Shown here piece by piece: positions 15,813 through 24,025 of a DNA stretch of 38,527 nucleotides. The stretch spans positions 1 to 38,527 of the forward strand of contig DATMEP010000020.1 of NCBI GenBank assembly GCA_035556755.1, in the 5' to 3' direction. Every line of letters begins with the position of its first letter. Position 1 is the first letter of the stretch. A program made the position numbers and the translations under genes. Source of the DNA: VRUE01 sp035556755. Lineage in GTDB: Bacteria > Actinomycetota > Thermoleophilia > Solirubrobacterales > 70-9. The notes below the pieces were generated by a model that ran no database searches, was not told the origin of the DNA, and saw only the letters and a list, made by a program, of their open reading frames with translations.

Positions 15813-16948
15813 CAGACGACCTCGGCGACCGCGCACTGGGCGAGCCGCTCGACGACGTGGTCCTGCTCGCCGTCGGAGAGTCCGGGGAAGAGCGGCAGCA
15901 GGACGACCTCGCGCGCCGCGGCCTCGGTGTGGGGCAGGTCGGCGCCGGACTCGCCGTAGGACTCCTCGAGGTGGATAGCCATCACCCCGCGCCGGGTGGC
16001 GATCCCCTCGTGCAGCAGGAAGCGCATCAGCTCTTCCGCGGTGAACGGCGCCTCCGGGGTGACGCGGACCGGGTACGACTGCCAGGTGCGGGCGGCGTAC
16101 TCGGGTTCGTGCGGCGTCTCGACGGAGGGAATGCCGGCGAGTGCCCTCGTGTAGCGCTCGGCGAGCCGGCGGCGCTCGGCGAGCACGATGTCGAGAACAT
16201 CGAGCTGCCGCAAACCGACGGCGGCCTGCAGGTCGGTCATCCGCGAGTTCCAGCCCCGCTCCGGGTAGTGCTCGATGACCACGTCGCGCGCCGCGTGGCG
16301 GGCCAGCGCCGACTGGTCCATCGCGTGCTGGCGAAGCCTTCGCAGCCGCTCGGCGACCTCCGGGTCGTGGACGGCGATCATGCCGCCCTCGCCGCAGGTG
16401 ATCACCTTGCGCGGGTGGAAGGAGAAGCAGGCGAGCGGGCCCAGCGAGCCGATCGGCCGGCCCCGGTGCAGGGCGCCGATCGCGCAGGCCGCGTCCTCGA
16501 CCAGCGCCAGGTCGTGGCGCTCGGCAAGATCGAGGAAGGCATCCATGTCGGCCGGCAGCCCGACCTGGTGGACGGGCATCACGGCCTTGGTCCGCGCCGT
16601 CAGCCGGCGCTCGACGTCGGCCGGATCGAGGTTGTAGGTGAGCGGGTCGACATCGGCGAAGACCGGCGTCGCGCCGCAGTGCCAGACCGCGTTGGCGGTC
16701 GCGATGAACGACAGCGAGGGGACGATCACCTCGTCGCCGGGACCGACCCCGGATGCGTAGAGGGCGAGGTGGAGCGCGGTCGTGCAGCTGGTCGTCGCAA
16801 CCGCCTCCGGCGCGCCGACGCGCTGCGCGAAGGCGCGCTCGAACTCCTCGACCCGTGGCCCCTGGGTCAGCCACCCCGAGGCGATCACCTCGGCGACGGC
16901 CTCGGCCTCTCCCCCGCCGAACCACGGCTTGGCGAAGGGGACCTCCAT
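15812..16948 (-). CDS. DegT/DnrJ/EryC1/StrS aminotransferase
   Basis: About 378 residues, the usual family length. The PLP-binding lysine is K181 in FSFHPRKVITCGEGGM; other landmarks are TTSCTTALHLAL near 53, VEDAACAIGA near 150 and the C-terminal loop HLEESYG. It makes an amino sugar from a nucleotide-linked keto sugar using PLP. In this locus the likely partners are the Gfo/Idh dehydrogenase (33899) and the acetyltransferase (19579), as in 2,3-diacetamido- or perosamine-type pathways. It is translationally coupled to the epimerase upstream (TGATG) and the phosphotransferase downstream. Which keto sugar it uses is not evident. Confidence 0.92.
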   Translation of the reverse strand: MEVPFAKPWFGGGEAEAVAEVIASGWLTQGPRVEEFERAFAQRVGAPEAVATTSCTTALHLALYASGVGPGDEVIVPSLSFIATANAVWHCGATPVFADVDPLTYNLDPADVERRLTARTKAVMPVHQVGLPADMDAFLDLAERHDLALVEDAACAIGALHRGRPIGSLGPLACFSFHPRKVITCGEGGMIAVHDPEVAERLRRLRQHAMDQSALARHAARDVVIEHYPERGWNSRMTDLQAAVGLRQLDVLDIVLAERRRLAERYTRALAGIPSVETPHEPEYAARTWQSYPVRVTPEAPFTAEELMRFLLHEGIATRRGVMAIHLEESYGESGADLPHTEAAAREVVLLPLFPGLSDGEQDHVVERLAQCAVAEVV

Positions 16949-17937
16949 CACCGCACTCCCTGAGAGACCAGGGCCTCCGCTTCGGAGCGCGTCCCGCGCC
17001 ACCACTCGACCAGCTGTGAGAGGCCCTGCTCGAGGTCGATCTCCGCGCTGAAGCCAAGTTCCTCCCGGGCAGCGGAAGCGTCGGCGAGCCGCCGGGTCAC
17101 CCCGTTGACCGCCCGCTCCGGCCCGTACTCGATCGAGAGGTTCGATCCCATCACCCGCAGCAGCGTCTCGGCCAGCTCGTTGAGGCTGGTCTCGGCTTCG
17201 CTGGCGATGTTGAAGACCGCGTCGGTGACGTCGGCCTCGGCGGCGAGGACGTTTGCCCGGGCGATGTCGGGGACGCAGACGAAGTCCATCGTCTGGTTCC
17301 CGTCGCCGAAGATCAGCGGCGGCTCGCCGGCGGCGATCCGCTCCATCCAGCGGACCAGGACCTCGGTGTAGAGGCCGTGGACGTCCATGCGGGGGCCGTA
17401 GACGTTGAAGTAGCGGAGCGCGACGTAGTCGAGCCCGGTCATCGCGTGGTAGCTGCGCAGCAGGCCCTCGTTGTAGGTCTTCGAGGCGCCGTAGAGGGTG
17501 TCGTTGGCGTAGGGGTGGTGGAGCTCGTCGGTCGGGAACTCGGTCGCGAGCCCGTATACGGATGCCGAGGAGGCGGCCACGACCTTGCGCACGTCGGCGG
17601 CCACGGCCGCCTCGATCACGTTGAAGCTGCCGTCGACCAGGACTTCGTGCGCGAGCCGCGGCTCCTCCGCGCACTGGGTGATCCGGATCGCCGCCTGGTG
17701 GAAGACGACGTCGATGCCGGCGGTCAGCTCGGCGACGAGCCCGCGGTCGCGCACGTCGCCGTCGACGACGGTGACGTTGCCGTTGCTCTGCGCCCACTCG
17801 AGGTTCTGCCGCCGTCCGCGGACGAAGTTGTCGAGCACGACGACCTCGCTCGCGCCCGCTTCGACCAGCTGGTCGACCAGGGTCGACCCGATCGTGCCGG
17901 CGCCGCCGGTGACGAGCATTCGAGCATCCTTGATCAT
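16948..17937 (-). CDS. NAD-dependent epimerase/dehydratase (extended SDR, UDP-sugar epimerase-like)
   Basis: About 329 residues. The Rossmann motif is TGGAGTIG (residues 10-17); the catalytic residues are S-type SSASVYG near 125 and YGASK with Y149 and K153; the end has GFSAEIDLEQGLSQLV-W. The sequence resembles UDP-glucose/GlcNAc 4-epimerases and related decarboxylases more than dTDP-glucose dehydratases. It supplies a nucleotide sugar for the glycan. ATG 17937 matches family length; a second ATG at 17919 has a better ribosome site (AAGGAT, 7 nt away), so the protein may be 6 residues shorter. Confidence 0.9.
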   Translation of the reverse strand: MIKDARMLVTGGAGTIGSTLVDQLVEAGASEVVVLDNFVRGRRQNLEWAQSNGNVTVVDGDVRDRGLVAELTAGIDVVFHQAAIRITQCAEEPRLAHEVLVDGSFNVIEAAVAADVRKVVAASSASVYGLATEFPTDELHHPYANDTLYGASKTYNEGLLRSYHAMTGLDYVALRYFNVYGPRMDVHGLYTEVLVRWMERIAAGEPPLIFGDGNQTMDFVCVPDIARANVLAAEADVTDAVFNIASEAETSLNELAETLLRVMGSNLSIEYGPERAVNGVTRRLADASAAREELGFSAEIDLEQGLSQLVEWWRGTRSEAEALVSQGVR

Positions 17938-17990
17938 CGGGGAAGCAACGAGTGCGGAGGCGTCATGTTTTCGCGGCCGATTCAGGTACT

Positions 17991-18016
17991 TTCGGCCCAC
18001 CCAATCGGGGGCCGAA
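17991..18016 (-). terminator. Hairpin just after the flippase stop
   Basis: Arms TTCGGCCC (17991-17998) and GGGCCGAA (18009-18016), loop 10 nt, lying 2 nt beyond the flippase stop codon in an 80-nt gap before the epimerase. There is no U-run. It may attenuate or end transcription between the two genes, or simply protect the RNA end. Confidence 0.45.
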
Positions 18017-18017
18017 G

Positions 18018-19571
18018 TCAGGACTCGGCGAGGGCCGTCCGGCGCAGCCGGGGGAACGCGATCCGGCTGGGCAGGATGCGGCGAATCGCCGCCGCCAGGT
18101 CGTGCGCGGAGGCCGGGAACCAGATCCGCAGCGCGACGAGGTAGCCGAGCGCTCCCGCGAGTCCAACGCCGGCGATCGTGGCCAGACCGGGTGCGCCGAT
18201 GGAGGCCAGTCCCAGGTCCACCGGCACGGCCAGGGCGAAGAGCGCCGCGCAGGCGACCGTCGCCGGGGCGAGGTCCTGCCAGAGCACCCGCAGAGGACTG
18301 CGGACGTGCCCGCGCAGGAGGACGACGTAGGCGACGCCGAGGAAGATCCCGTGCACGACCGAGCCGGCGATCGCCACCGCCGCCAGGCCGTACCCGGCGA
18401 CGAGCAGCACCGACCCGGCGTAGAAGACGAAGTGGGCGATGCCGTAGCCGAGCAGCGCCCGGGTGCGCCCTTCCGCCATCAGGGCCGAGCCGCAGGCGTT
18501 GATGACCAGCGTCGCCGCGCCGCCGAGCACGAGTATCTGCGTCGGCAGCACCGCCGGCTCCCAAGCCGGACCGAACAGTCCTGGCACGACCACCGGCGCG
18601 AGCAGCAACAGCATCGCCAGCAATGGGAAGAGGACGACGGTCTGCAACCGCACCATCCGCTGGCGCAGCGCCAGCAGCTCCTCCCTCCCGGCCGTGCGCG
18701 CCAGCACCGGGAAGCCGATCTGCACCATCGCGACCGCAACCTTGCGCTGATACTCGACCGCGAGCTGGTAGCCGCGCCAGTAGAAGCCCGCCTGGGCGGG
18801 GCCAAGCACGGCGCCGACGATCGCGTAGTCGCCGTTGCGAAATCCAGTCCAGGCCACCGTCGCCGCGGCAGCCGGACCGCCGTAGGGCAACAGGTCGCGC
18901 ACTGCCTTCGTCCGCCACCACGGCAGCGGCACCGGTGCAAAGATCAGCGCGATCACGAGCGCGACCACCATGCCGGCCATGGCGCCAAAGACGAGGGCGG
19001 GAGCATCGAGGCCGATCAGCGCCAGGCCCAGCGTGGCGAGGCCCCGCGTCGCGCTCTGGGAGACGTCGATCATGCTGACCCGGCGGAAGTCGAGCCGGCG
19101 GCGCAGCACCGCCATCGGCAGCGCGTAGATCGCGCCGATCAGGAAGTAGGGGGTCGTCGCCATCGTCAGCCATTCGGCCTCGTGGCCGAACAAGGGCCCG
19201 ACGACCAGGATCGCCGCCAGCAGCGTCGCCGCGGCGAGCACGAGGCCGGTGGCAATGGTGAGGGCAAGGCCCGCCCGCAGGTGTTCCCTGGCGACCGAGC
19301 GCCGCTGCACGATCGCCCCGCCGACGCCCTCCATCGGCATCGTCACCGCCAACTCCTGGACGATGATGATGACCGCGAAGATCCCGAACGCGGCCGGCGG
19401 GATCAGCCGTGCCAGCAGGACCATCGTGCCGAGCAGGAGGATCTCGATCGCGACCCGTGCGTAGGCGATCCAGCGCAGCCCCGCAGCGGCAGCCTGGGTC
19501 AGGTCCTCGTTGGAGCGGACGTCGCCGTCCGGCTTTCCCGCGGCCCCCTCGATCGGCGATCGATCGTCCAT
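18018..19571 (-). CDS. Lipopolysaccharide/oligosaccharide flippase (Wzx/polysaccharide-transport family)
   Basis: About 517 residues with some 12-14 predicted membrane helices, starting with a short cytoplasmic leader and RWIAYARVAIEILLLGTMVLLARLIPPAAFGIFAVI. That opening, and the mid-protein GYQLAVEYQRKVAVAMVQIGFPVLAR, are characteristic of the lipopolysaccharide-biosynthesis flippase branch of the MOP superfamily. It should flip lipid-linked repeat units to the outer face for polymerisation. ATG 19571 starts 7 nt after the acetyltransferase stop, so both are probably one mRNA. Confidence 0.9.
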   Translation of the reverse strand: MDDRSPIEGAAGKPDGDVRSNEDLTQAAAAGLRWIAYARVAIEILLLGTMVLLARLIPPAAFGIFAVIIIVQELAVTMPMEGVGGAIVQRRSVAREHLRAGLALTIATGLVLAAATLLAAILVVGPLFGHEAEWLTMATTPYFLIGAIYALPMAVLRRRLDFRRVSMIDVSQSATRGLATLGLALIGLDAPALVFGAMAGMVVALVIALIFAPVPLPWWRTKAVRDLLPYGGPAAAATVAWTGFRNGDYAIVGAVLGPAQAGFYWRGYQLAVEYQRKVAVAMVQIGFPVLARTAGREELLALRQRMVRLQTVVLFPLLAMLLLLAPVVVPGLFGPAWEPAVLPTQILVLGGAATLVINACGSALMAEGRTRALLGYGIAHFVFYAGSVLLVAGYGLAAVAIAGSVVHGIFLGVAYVVLLRGHVRSPLRVLWQDLAPATVACAALFALAVPVDLGLASIGAPGLATIAGVGLAGALGYLVALRIWFPASAHDLAAAIRRILPSRIAFPRLRRTALAES

Positions 19572-19578
19572 GGCTCGC

Positions 19579-20202
19579 TCAGAGCTCGCGGATGACCCGG
19601 GCCGGATTGCCCGCGGCAATCACGCCGACGGGGATCGAACCGGTGACCACGGCCCCGGCGCCGATCACCGAGTCCGAGCCGATCGAGGACCCCTTGAGGA
19701 TCCGCGTTCCCATCCCGACGAAGACGTTGTCGCCGACCACGACCGGCGCCATGTTCGGCGTGCCGGTTCGGCGCCGCTCCGGATGAAGGTCGTGGAAGTC
19801 GCTGTCGAAGATCTCGATGTGGGCGCCGAAGAGGCAGTCGCGGCCGATCACGATGCCGGCCCCCTCGCTCTTGATCATCAGGTTGTTGTTGAACTCAGTC
19901 CGGTCGCCGACCTCGACCCGAGCCTCCGCGCTGCTCACCTCGACGTGGCAGTAGCCGCTGTAGAACTGCGGCGAGCGCTTCCAGCCGAACTGGACCCCCT
20001 CGCCAAGCGCGACCTCGCCCGGCCCGACGAAGAGCACCGGCTGCAGGATCACCGGCGTGCCGCTGACCCGCCGGCAGGTCGAGAGCAGCCGGTACTTGCG
20101 GATCCGCGGCCACTGCGCCGCACCCTCGATCGCCGGCCGCACGAAGCGGCGCCCGACGCTGCGGAGAGCGGGCTTGAGAGCAGGCTGGCTGGAGGCGGTC
20201 AT
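19579..20202 (-). CDS. Left-handed beta-helix acyltransferase (CatB/maltose O-acetyltransferase-like)
   Basis: About 207 residues. The C-terminal half has hexapeptide repeats (VVVGDNVFVGMGTRILKGS, then SIGSDSVIGAGAVVTGSIP) and the end GVIAAGNPARVIREL typical of this acetyltransferase family; FDSDFHDLHPERRR carries the active-site histidine region. It uses acetyl-CoA (or similar) to acylate a sugar O or N, probably on a nucleotide sugar or repeat unit. The ATG at 20202 has GGAGG directly against it, which is too close; a GTG at 20232 is an alternative. The gene is first of the leftward run and is divergent from the toxin-antitoxin island. Confidence 0.88.
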   Translation of the reverse strand: MTASSQPALKPALRSVGRRFVRPAIEGAAQWPRIRKYRLLSTCRRVSGTPVILQPVLFVGPGEVALGEGVQFGWKRSPQFYSGYCHVEVSSAEARVEVGDRTEFNNNLMIKSEGAGIVIGRDCLFGAHIEIFDSDFHDLHPERRRTGTPNMAPVVVGDNVFVGMGTRILKGSSIGSDSVIGAGAVVTGSIPVGVIAAGNPARVIREL

Positions 20203-20274
20203 CCTCCAGAAAGCAACGCCGCACGCCCCCACTCGCTTGCGCCCCGCCGCTCGACAATTCGATCGTGAAGGGGG

Positions 20275-20291
20275 GAGAACTTTCAGTTCTC
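20275..20291. promoter_or_regulatory. Palindrome GAGAACT-ttc-AGTTCTC, candidate operator
   Basis: Perfect 7-bp arms with a 3-nt centre in the 138-nt divergent gap between the acetyltransferase and the first antitoxin gene. Position and symmetry suit a dimeric repressor, perhaps the antitoxin itself. Confidence 0.45.
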
Positions 20292-20327
20292 ACACCTATA
20301 TGGGGAGATGACCTCCATCAGTCCTGC

Positions 20328-20344
20328 TACTTTCATGTACATGA
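20328..20344 (+). promoter_or_regulatory. -10 box TACTTT and overlapping palindrome TCATGTACATGA
   Basis: TACTTT (20328-20333) fits the actinobacterial TAnnnT -10 box and is exactly 7 nt before ATG 20341, as expected for a leaderless mRNA. The 12-bp palindrome at 20333-20344 covers the start, so antitoxin bound there would block transcription. No clear -35 was seen. Confidence 0.5.
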
Positions 20345-20613
20345 GCGAGTCGGTCGGCATCGCCGAGCTGCGACAGAACCTGAGCCTTTACCTGCGACGG
20401 GTCGGCAATGGGGAGCGATTGGTGGTCACCGATCGCAACCGGCCCGTTGCCGAGCTCGGGCCTGCACCCAGCACCGGACCCGATTTGGATCGATTGATTG
20501 CGGAAGGACGCGTGACGCCTCCGCTGCGGTCAGGGCTACCAGAGCCTTTAAAGCTGACCGGCGATCCACGAGCCCTGAGCCGGGCGCTCGACGACGTTCG
20601 CGGCGAGCACTGA
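20341..20613 (+). CDS. Type II antitoxin, Phd/YefM (prevent-host-death) family
   Basis: About 90 residues. The N-terminal GIAELRQNLSLYLRRVGNGERLVVTDRNRPVAELG is the classic Phd DNA-binding fold; the C-terminal tail (LIAEGRVTPP, RALDDVRGEH) is of the kind that wraps and neutralises a VapC toxin. The toxin gene follows after a 3-nt gap. I chose ATG 20341 because a TAnnnT box lies 7 nt upstream, while ATG 20308 (longer by 11 residues, GGGGAG directly against it) is possible. It probably represses its own operon through the palindromes at 20275 and 20333. Confidence 0.88.
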   Translation: MSESVGIAELRQNLSLYLRRVGNGERLVVTDRNRPVAELGPAPSTGPDLDRLIAEGRVTPPLRSGLPEPLKLTGDPRALSRALDDVRGEH

Positions 20614-20616
20614 ACC

Positions 20617-21030
20617 ATGGCGGTCTTCTACGCGGATACCTCCGCACTGGTCAAGCTTGTCCGGGAAGAGGCCGAGTCCCAGGCCCTGTGGACGTACCTG
20701 GACGGCGCAGACCTGGTCAGCAGCGAGCTGGTCCTGACGGAGATCCCGCGCGCGGTGCGCCGTGCCGCTGCCCGCGAGCCTTCGCTCCCGCTCGAGCAAC
20801 TGCTGGAGCGGGCCGGGCAATTGATCGATGCCCTCGCGCTGCACCCACTCGACCGCGCTCTGCTTGCCGGCGCCGGGGCCCTCGCCGAGCCCGCGCTGCG
20901 CGCCCTCGACGCCATCCATGTGGCATCGGCCGTCCACCTGGATCCCATCGAGGCCTTCGTCACCTACGACGAGCGCCAGGCCGCTGTCGCCCGTCTCGCC
21001 GGCCTGCGGACGATGGCGCCGGGAATTTGA
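20617..21030 (+). CDS. PIN-domain toxin (VapC-like ribonuclease)
   Basis: About 137 residues, usual VapC size. The PIN acidic residues are visible: D7 (YADTSALVK), E42 (LTEIPRA), D98 (LRALDAIHVASA) and D118 (VTYDERQ), so the metal site looks intact. Known VapC toxins cut tRNA or rRNA when the antitoxin is degraded. It pairs with the Phd-type antitoxin gene just upstream. Its stop is 17 bp from the stop of the oppositely oriented second toxin gene. Confidence 0.9.
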   Translation: MAVFYADTSALVKLVREEAESQALWTYLDGADLVSSELVLTEIPRAVRRAAAREPSLPLEQLLERAGQLIDALALHPLDRALLAGAGALAEPALRALDAIHVASAVHLDPIEAFVTYDERQAAVARLAGLRTMAPGI

Positions 21031-21047
21031 GTTGACCGAGCGCGGAC

Positions 21048-21431
21048 TCAGACTCGAAGAACGGTCACCTCGTCGAACGACGAGAAGTCGGCGTCTTGGG
21101 TGAGGACCGCAGCGCCGTGGCGCATGGCGGTCGCGGCGATCCAGGTGTCGTGGCGTCGCAGGCGACGGCCACGCGCCAACTCTGCGGAGGCGAGGCGGGC
21201 GAAGCAACTTGCAACCTCGGGGTCGACCGGCAGTAAGGGGTAGGTGGCTTGCACCCTGGAGAGGGTGGCAAGACGGACGGCGCGGGCGTTCGTATCGTTC
21301 GCTCGGAGCACGCCCAGCTCGAGCTCCGCGGCAGTGATCACCGAGACGGCGATCTCCTCTGGCAGCTCGTCAAGCTCGCGACCCGTCTCCTGCGCGACGA
21401 ACACCGAGGTGTCGGCGATCGCCCGGGTCAA
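21048..21431 (-). CDS. PIN-domain toxin (VapC-like), second module
   Basis: About 127 residues. PIN motifs: D7 in IADTSVFVA, E36 in TAAELELG, D95 in RRHDTWIAATA and D113/D115 in TQDADFSSF. The active site looks complete. The start overlaps the antitoxin stop by 4 nt (ATGA), so translation is coupled. The protein differs clearly from the other PIN toxin (it is of the RRHDxxIAA subgroup), so the pair is not a recent duplicate. Confidence 0.9.
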   Translation of the reverse strand: MTRAIADTSVFVAQETGRELDELPEEIAVSVITAAELELGVLRANDTNARAVRLATLSRVQATYPLLPVDPEVASCFARLASAELARGRRLRRHDTWIAATAMRHGAAVLTQDADFSSFDEVTVLRV

Positions 21432-21679
21432 ACGTCGTCGAGCTCTGCGCTGCGGATCTCGACGAGATCGGCGAGCAGGCCAAGATCGGATGGCGCCTCA
21501 CGCACGATGCGGCGCAGCTCGGCGGCGGGAACCCAGGGGTCGCGCTGCTCCACATGGGGAAGGATGTCGGCGACTGGGCGGCGGTTGACGGTGAGCGTCA
21601 GTCGCTCGCCGGCTTCCAGCTCGGAGACAACGGCTGAGGTGGAGTTCCTTAATTCGCGGATTGAAACGGCTCTTGCCAT
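21428..21679 (-). CDS. Type II antitoxin, Phd/YefM family, second module
   Basis: About 83 residues: VSIRELRNSTSAVVSELEAGERLTLTVNRRPVADILPH is the Phd-like DNA-binding part, followed by an acidic toxin-binding tail (EIRSAELDDV). ATG 21679 is preferred over GTG 21685 because TACAGT (-10) lies 7 nt upstream, giving a leaderless message. It lies 37 nt downstream of the GT2 gene on the same strand but probably has its own promoter. Confidence 0.88.
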   Translation of the reverse strand: MARAVSIRELRNSTSAVVSELEAGERLTLTVNRRPVADILPHVEQRDPWVPAAELRRIVREAPSDLGLLADLVEIRSAELDDV

Positions 21680-21686
21680 GCGCACA

Positions 21687-21692
21687 ACTGTA
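21687..21692 (-). promoter_or_regulatory. -10 box TACAGT of the second antitoxin operon
   Basis: TACAGT on the minus strand is 7 nt before ATG 21679, the same geometry as TACTTT in front of the first antitoxin. No recognisable -35 is present at 16-18 nt upstream. Confidence 0.45.
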
Positions 21693-21716
21693 GCACTGAC
21701 TGCGACGCTTGCTTTT

Positions 21717-22772
21717 TCAGACGCCGTGCAGGCGCCAGCGCAGCTTGCGGGCGTGGCCGTGGAGGCGGTGGGCGGCGCCGGTGGCGAGGAAGGGCGGGAA
21801 CCAGAGCGAGCGGCCGGCGCCGATGCGCTGACGCAGTCGCAGGCCGCGCCACTCGCGCAACTGCCGGGCCTCGGGGTAGGTCTCGAACGCGAAGGCGATC
21901 AGCTCCTCGACCGGGCGCGCGCCGGGGCCGTCGACCTCGCCGCGGTCGTAGGCGCGGCTCGCCTGCCAGAGCGCCTGGCGGGCCAGGCGGCGCCTGGCCG
22001 TCGCGCGCAGCTCCGCCGCCTGCGGTAGCGGTGCGCCGGCGAGCCCGTGCTCGAAGGCGACCCGGCGCTCGGTCAGGTCGGTCATCGTGCCGTCCTCGGC
22101 GCTGCGCATGCTGCGCTGCATGCTCTCGGGGTCGACTCTGTAGAGCGCCTGCGCCGTTCCCTTGACGTAGGCGACGTCGGAGATCGACGCGATCCGCAGC
22201 CACATGTTGAGGTCGCTGGCGTGGGTGCAGGCGGGGTCGTATGGACCGGCCTGCATCTGCACCGAGGTGCGGACGACGACCTCGGGCGAGGAGATGCAGT
22301 TGTGAGCTGACTGGCAGCGGCGCCGGATCCACTCGGCGCCCGGCCACACTTCGGTCCCGCGCCACCTGCCGTAGCGCGGCAGCGGCCGGCCCGAGCGGAA
22401 GTACGGGGCGCGCCCATAGGCCATGCCCACCTCCGGGTGCGCCTTCATCGTGCTGACCGCCCGCCACAGCGACCCCGGCACGAGCAGGTCGTCGGCGGAG
22501 AGGAGGACGACGTAGTCGCTGCATGCCGCCCACTCCAGGCCCTCGTTCGCGGTCGCGATCAGGCCCTCGTTGCGCTTATGGCGCGTGTACTCCACGCGCG
22601 GGTCGCGCTTGGCCACGCGGCGGGCGACGGTCGGAGTGTCGTCGGGAGAGCAGTCGTCGGCGACGAGCACGCGCACGTCGACGCCCTCCTGCCCCAGCAC
22701 GCTCTCGAGGCAGCCCTCGAGCAGCTCGCCGTAGCCGTAACACGGCACGATCACCTTGACGAGTGCGCTCAC
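21717..22772 (-). CDS. Glycosyltransferase family 2
   Basis: About 351 residues. GT-A landmarks: KVIVPCYGYGELLEGCLESVLGQ at the start, VLVADDCSPDDTP near 40, RNEGLIATANEGLEWA, and the metal-binding LLSADD near 95. The central HASDLNMWLRIA is the usual GT2 acceptor/catalytic region. The C-terminal 100 residues are basic and of unknown function. GTG 22772 overlaps the stop of the upstream rhamnosyltransferase gene (GTGA), which fixes the start. Sugar specificity is not readable. Confidence 0.9.
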   Translation of the reverse strand: MSALVKVIVPCYGYGELLEGCLESVLGQEGVDVRVLVADDCSPDDTPTVARRVAKRDPRVEYTRHKRNEGLIATANEGLEWAACSDYVVLLSADDLLVPGSLWRAVSTMKAHPEVGMAYGRAPYFRSGRPLPRYGRWRGTEVWPGAEWIRRRCQSAHNCISSPEVVVRTSVQMQAGPYDPACTHASDLNMWLRIASISDVAYVKGTAQALYRVDPESMQRSMRSAEDGTMTDLTERRVAFEHGLAGAPLPQAAELRATARRRLARQALWQASRAYDRGEVDGPGARPVEELIAFAFETYPEARQLREWRGLRLRQRIGAGRSLWFPPFLATGAAHRLHGHARKLRWRLHGV

Positions 22773-24025
22773 GCGACCAGCTCGCTGACGCTGCGGGCGG
22801 CGACGATCTCGCGCACGACCCGCTCGACTCGCTCGCCGCTCTCCGTCCACGAGATCGACTCGACGCTGGCCGCGGCCGCCTCGGCAGCGGCAGCCTGCTC
22901 AGCGGCCGGCCGCGAGACCAGCCGCGAGAGCGTGCGGGCCAGCTCGAAAGGCATCGGCTCGGCGTAGGCGACGTGGTCGTTGTCGAGGACGACGCGGTTG
23001 TGCTCGGCGTCGTTGACGACCGGTATGCAGCCGGCGGCCAGCATCTCGTGCGGGACAAGCGAGACGTTGGTCGCCGAGAGCACCAGGCCGGCGGCGCAGC
23101 GACCGTAGAGCGCCCCGAGCTCTTGCGGCGTCAGCAGGCCGTGGTCGGTGGTGGCGAAGGGGAGGTTGCCCGGGGACGCGCCGTAGGTGTGGATCTCGAC
23201 CTCGGGATGGCGGGCGGCGAAGAGCTCCAGCGAGGCCACGGCCAGCTCGTGCGCCCGCCGCGGCTTCCCCGGTCGGCAGAGGTAGCAGACGCCGCTGCGC
23301 TCCGGCGAGCCGGCGAGGGCGTAGTGCTCGAGGTCGCAGCCGAAGTCGAAGTGGTCGGCGGCCATGCCGTACTCGCGCCGCAGCAGCTGAGCCAGCCAGC
23401 GACCGGCGGTGACGCCGTGGAAGCCGAAGCGGTAGGTCGCCTCGGCGAGCAGGGCCTCGCTCCCCGCCGGGTAGAACCACGGCTCGAAGTCCTGGACGAA
23501 GTAGCAGCGCACCCCCTTCGCCGGCGAGGCGAGCACCGGGTAGGCCGTCGGCCAGCTGGTCGCGAAGATGGCGTGGGAGTCCTCGATCCCGCCGGCCAGG
23601 TCGCGCACCTCGGCGTCGACCCAGGGCCACCAGTTGCGGATCGCGCGGCGGTGCTGCTCGACATCCCAGCCGTGGCGGTCGTGCAGGTAGACGACGCATC
23701 TGTGCCCGGCGCGTTCGAGCGCCGCGACCATCCGGAACATCGTCGTGTGGCCGCCGGAGCCCGCTCCGGGCGGCACGCAGACCCAGGCGACGGTGAGCGG
23801 CTCGCCCTCCCGCCAGGGCGCCGGCTCGGGGAGCTTCCACCCCGCCGCTGCGACCTCCGAGGCGCGGACGAGGTCCTCGCGGCTGACCGGAAGGCCGCGG
23901 TCCCCCGGCGGCGCAATCGCCTCCGAGGCGCGCGCCCGCAACCGGGCCGCCACCCCGGATACCCCTTCGCCGCGGGCCAGCCGGCGCGTCTGCCTGAGGC
24001 GCTCGGCGATGCTCGGGCGGCTCAC
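22769..24025 (-). CDS. WsaF-like rhamnosyltransferase (GT4)
   Basis: About 418 residues. The combination GSGGHTTMFRMVAALE, CVVYLHDRHGWDVEQH, then YFVQDFEPWFYPAGSEALLAE and TYRFGFHGVTAGRWLAQ is the signature of the WsaF family, known for beta-rhamnosyl transfer in Geobacillus S-layer glycan synthesis. The C-terminal half has the donor site LSATNVSLVPHEMLAAGCIPVVND. It probably adds rhamnose or a related deoxysugar. GTG 24025 overlaps the methyltransferase stop (GTGA). No dTDP-rhamnose genes are in this window, so the donor would come from elsewhere. Confidence 0.85.
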   Translation of the reverse strand: MSRPSIAERLRQTRRLARGEGVSGVAARLRARASEAIAPPGDRGLPVSREDLVRASEVAAAGWKLPEPAPWREGEPLTVAWVCVPPGAGSGGHTTMFRMVAALERAGHRCVVYLHDRHGWDVEQHRRAIRNWWPWVDAEVRDLAGGIEDSHAIFATSWPTAYPVLASPAKGVRCYFVQDFEPWFYPAGSEALLAEATYRFGFHGVTAGRWLAQLLRREYGMAADHFDFGCDLEHYALAGSPERSGVCYLCRPGKPRRAHELAVASLELFAARHPEVEIHTYGASPGNLPFATTDHGLLTPQELGALYGRCAAGLVLSATNVSLVPHEMLAAGCIPVVNDAEHNRVVLDNDHVAYAEPMPFELARTLSRLVSRPAAEQAAAAEAAAASVESISWTESGERVERVVREIVAARSVSELVA

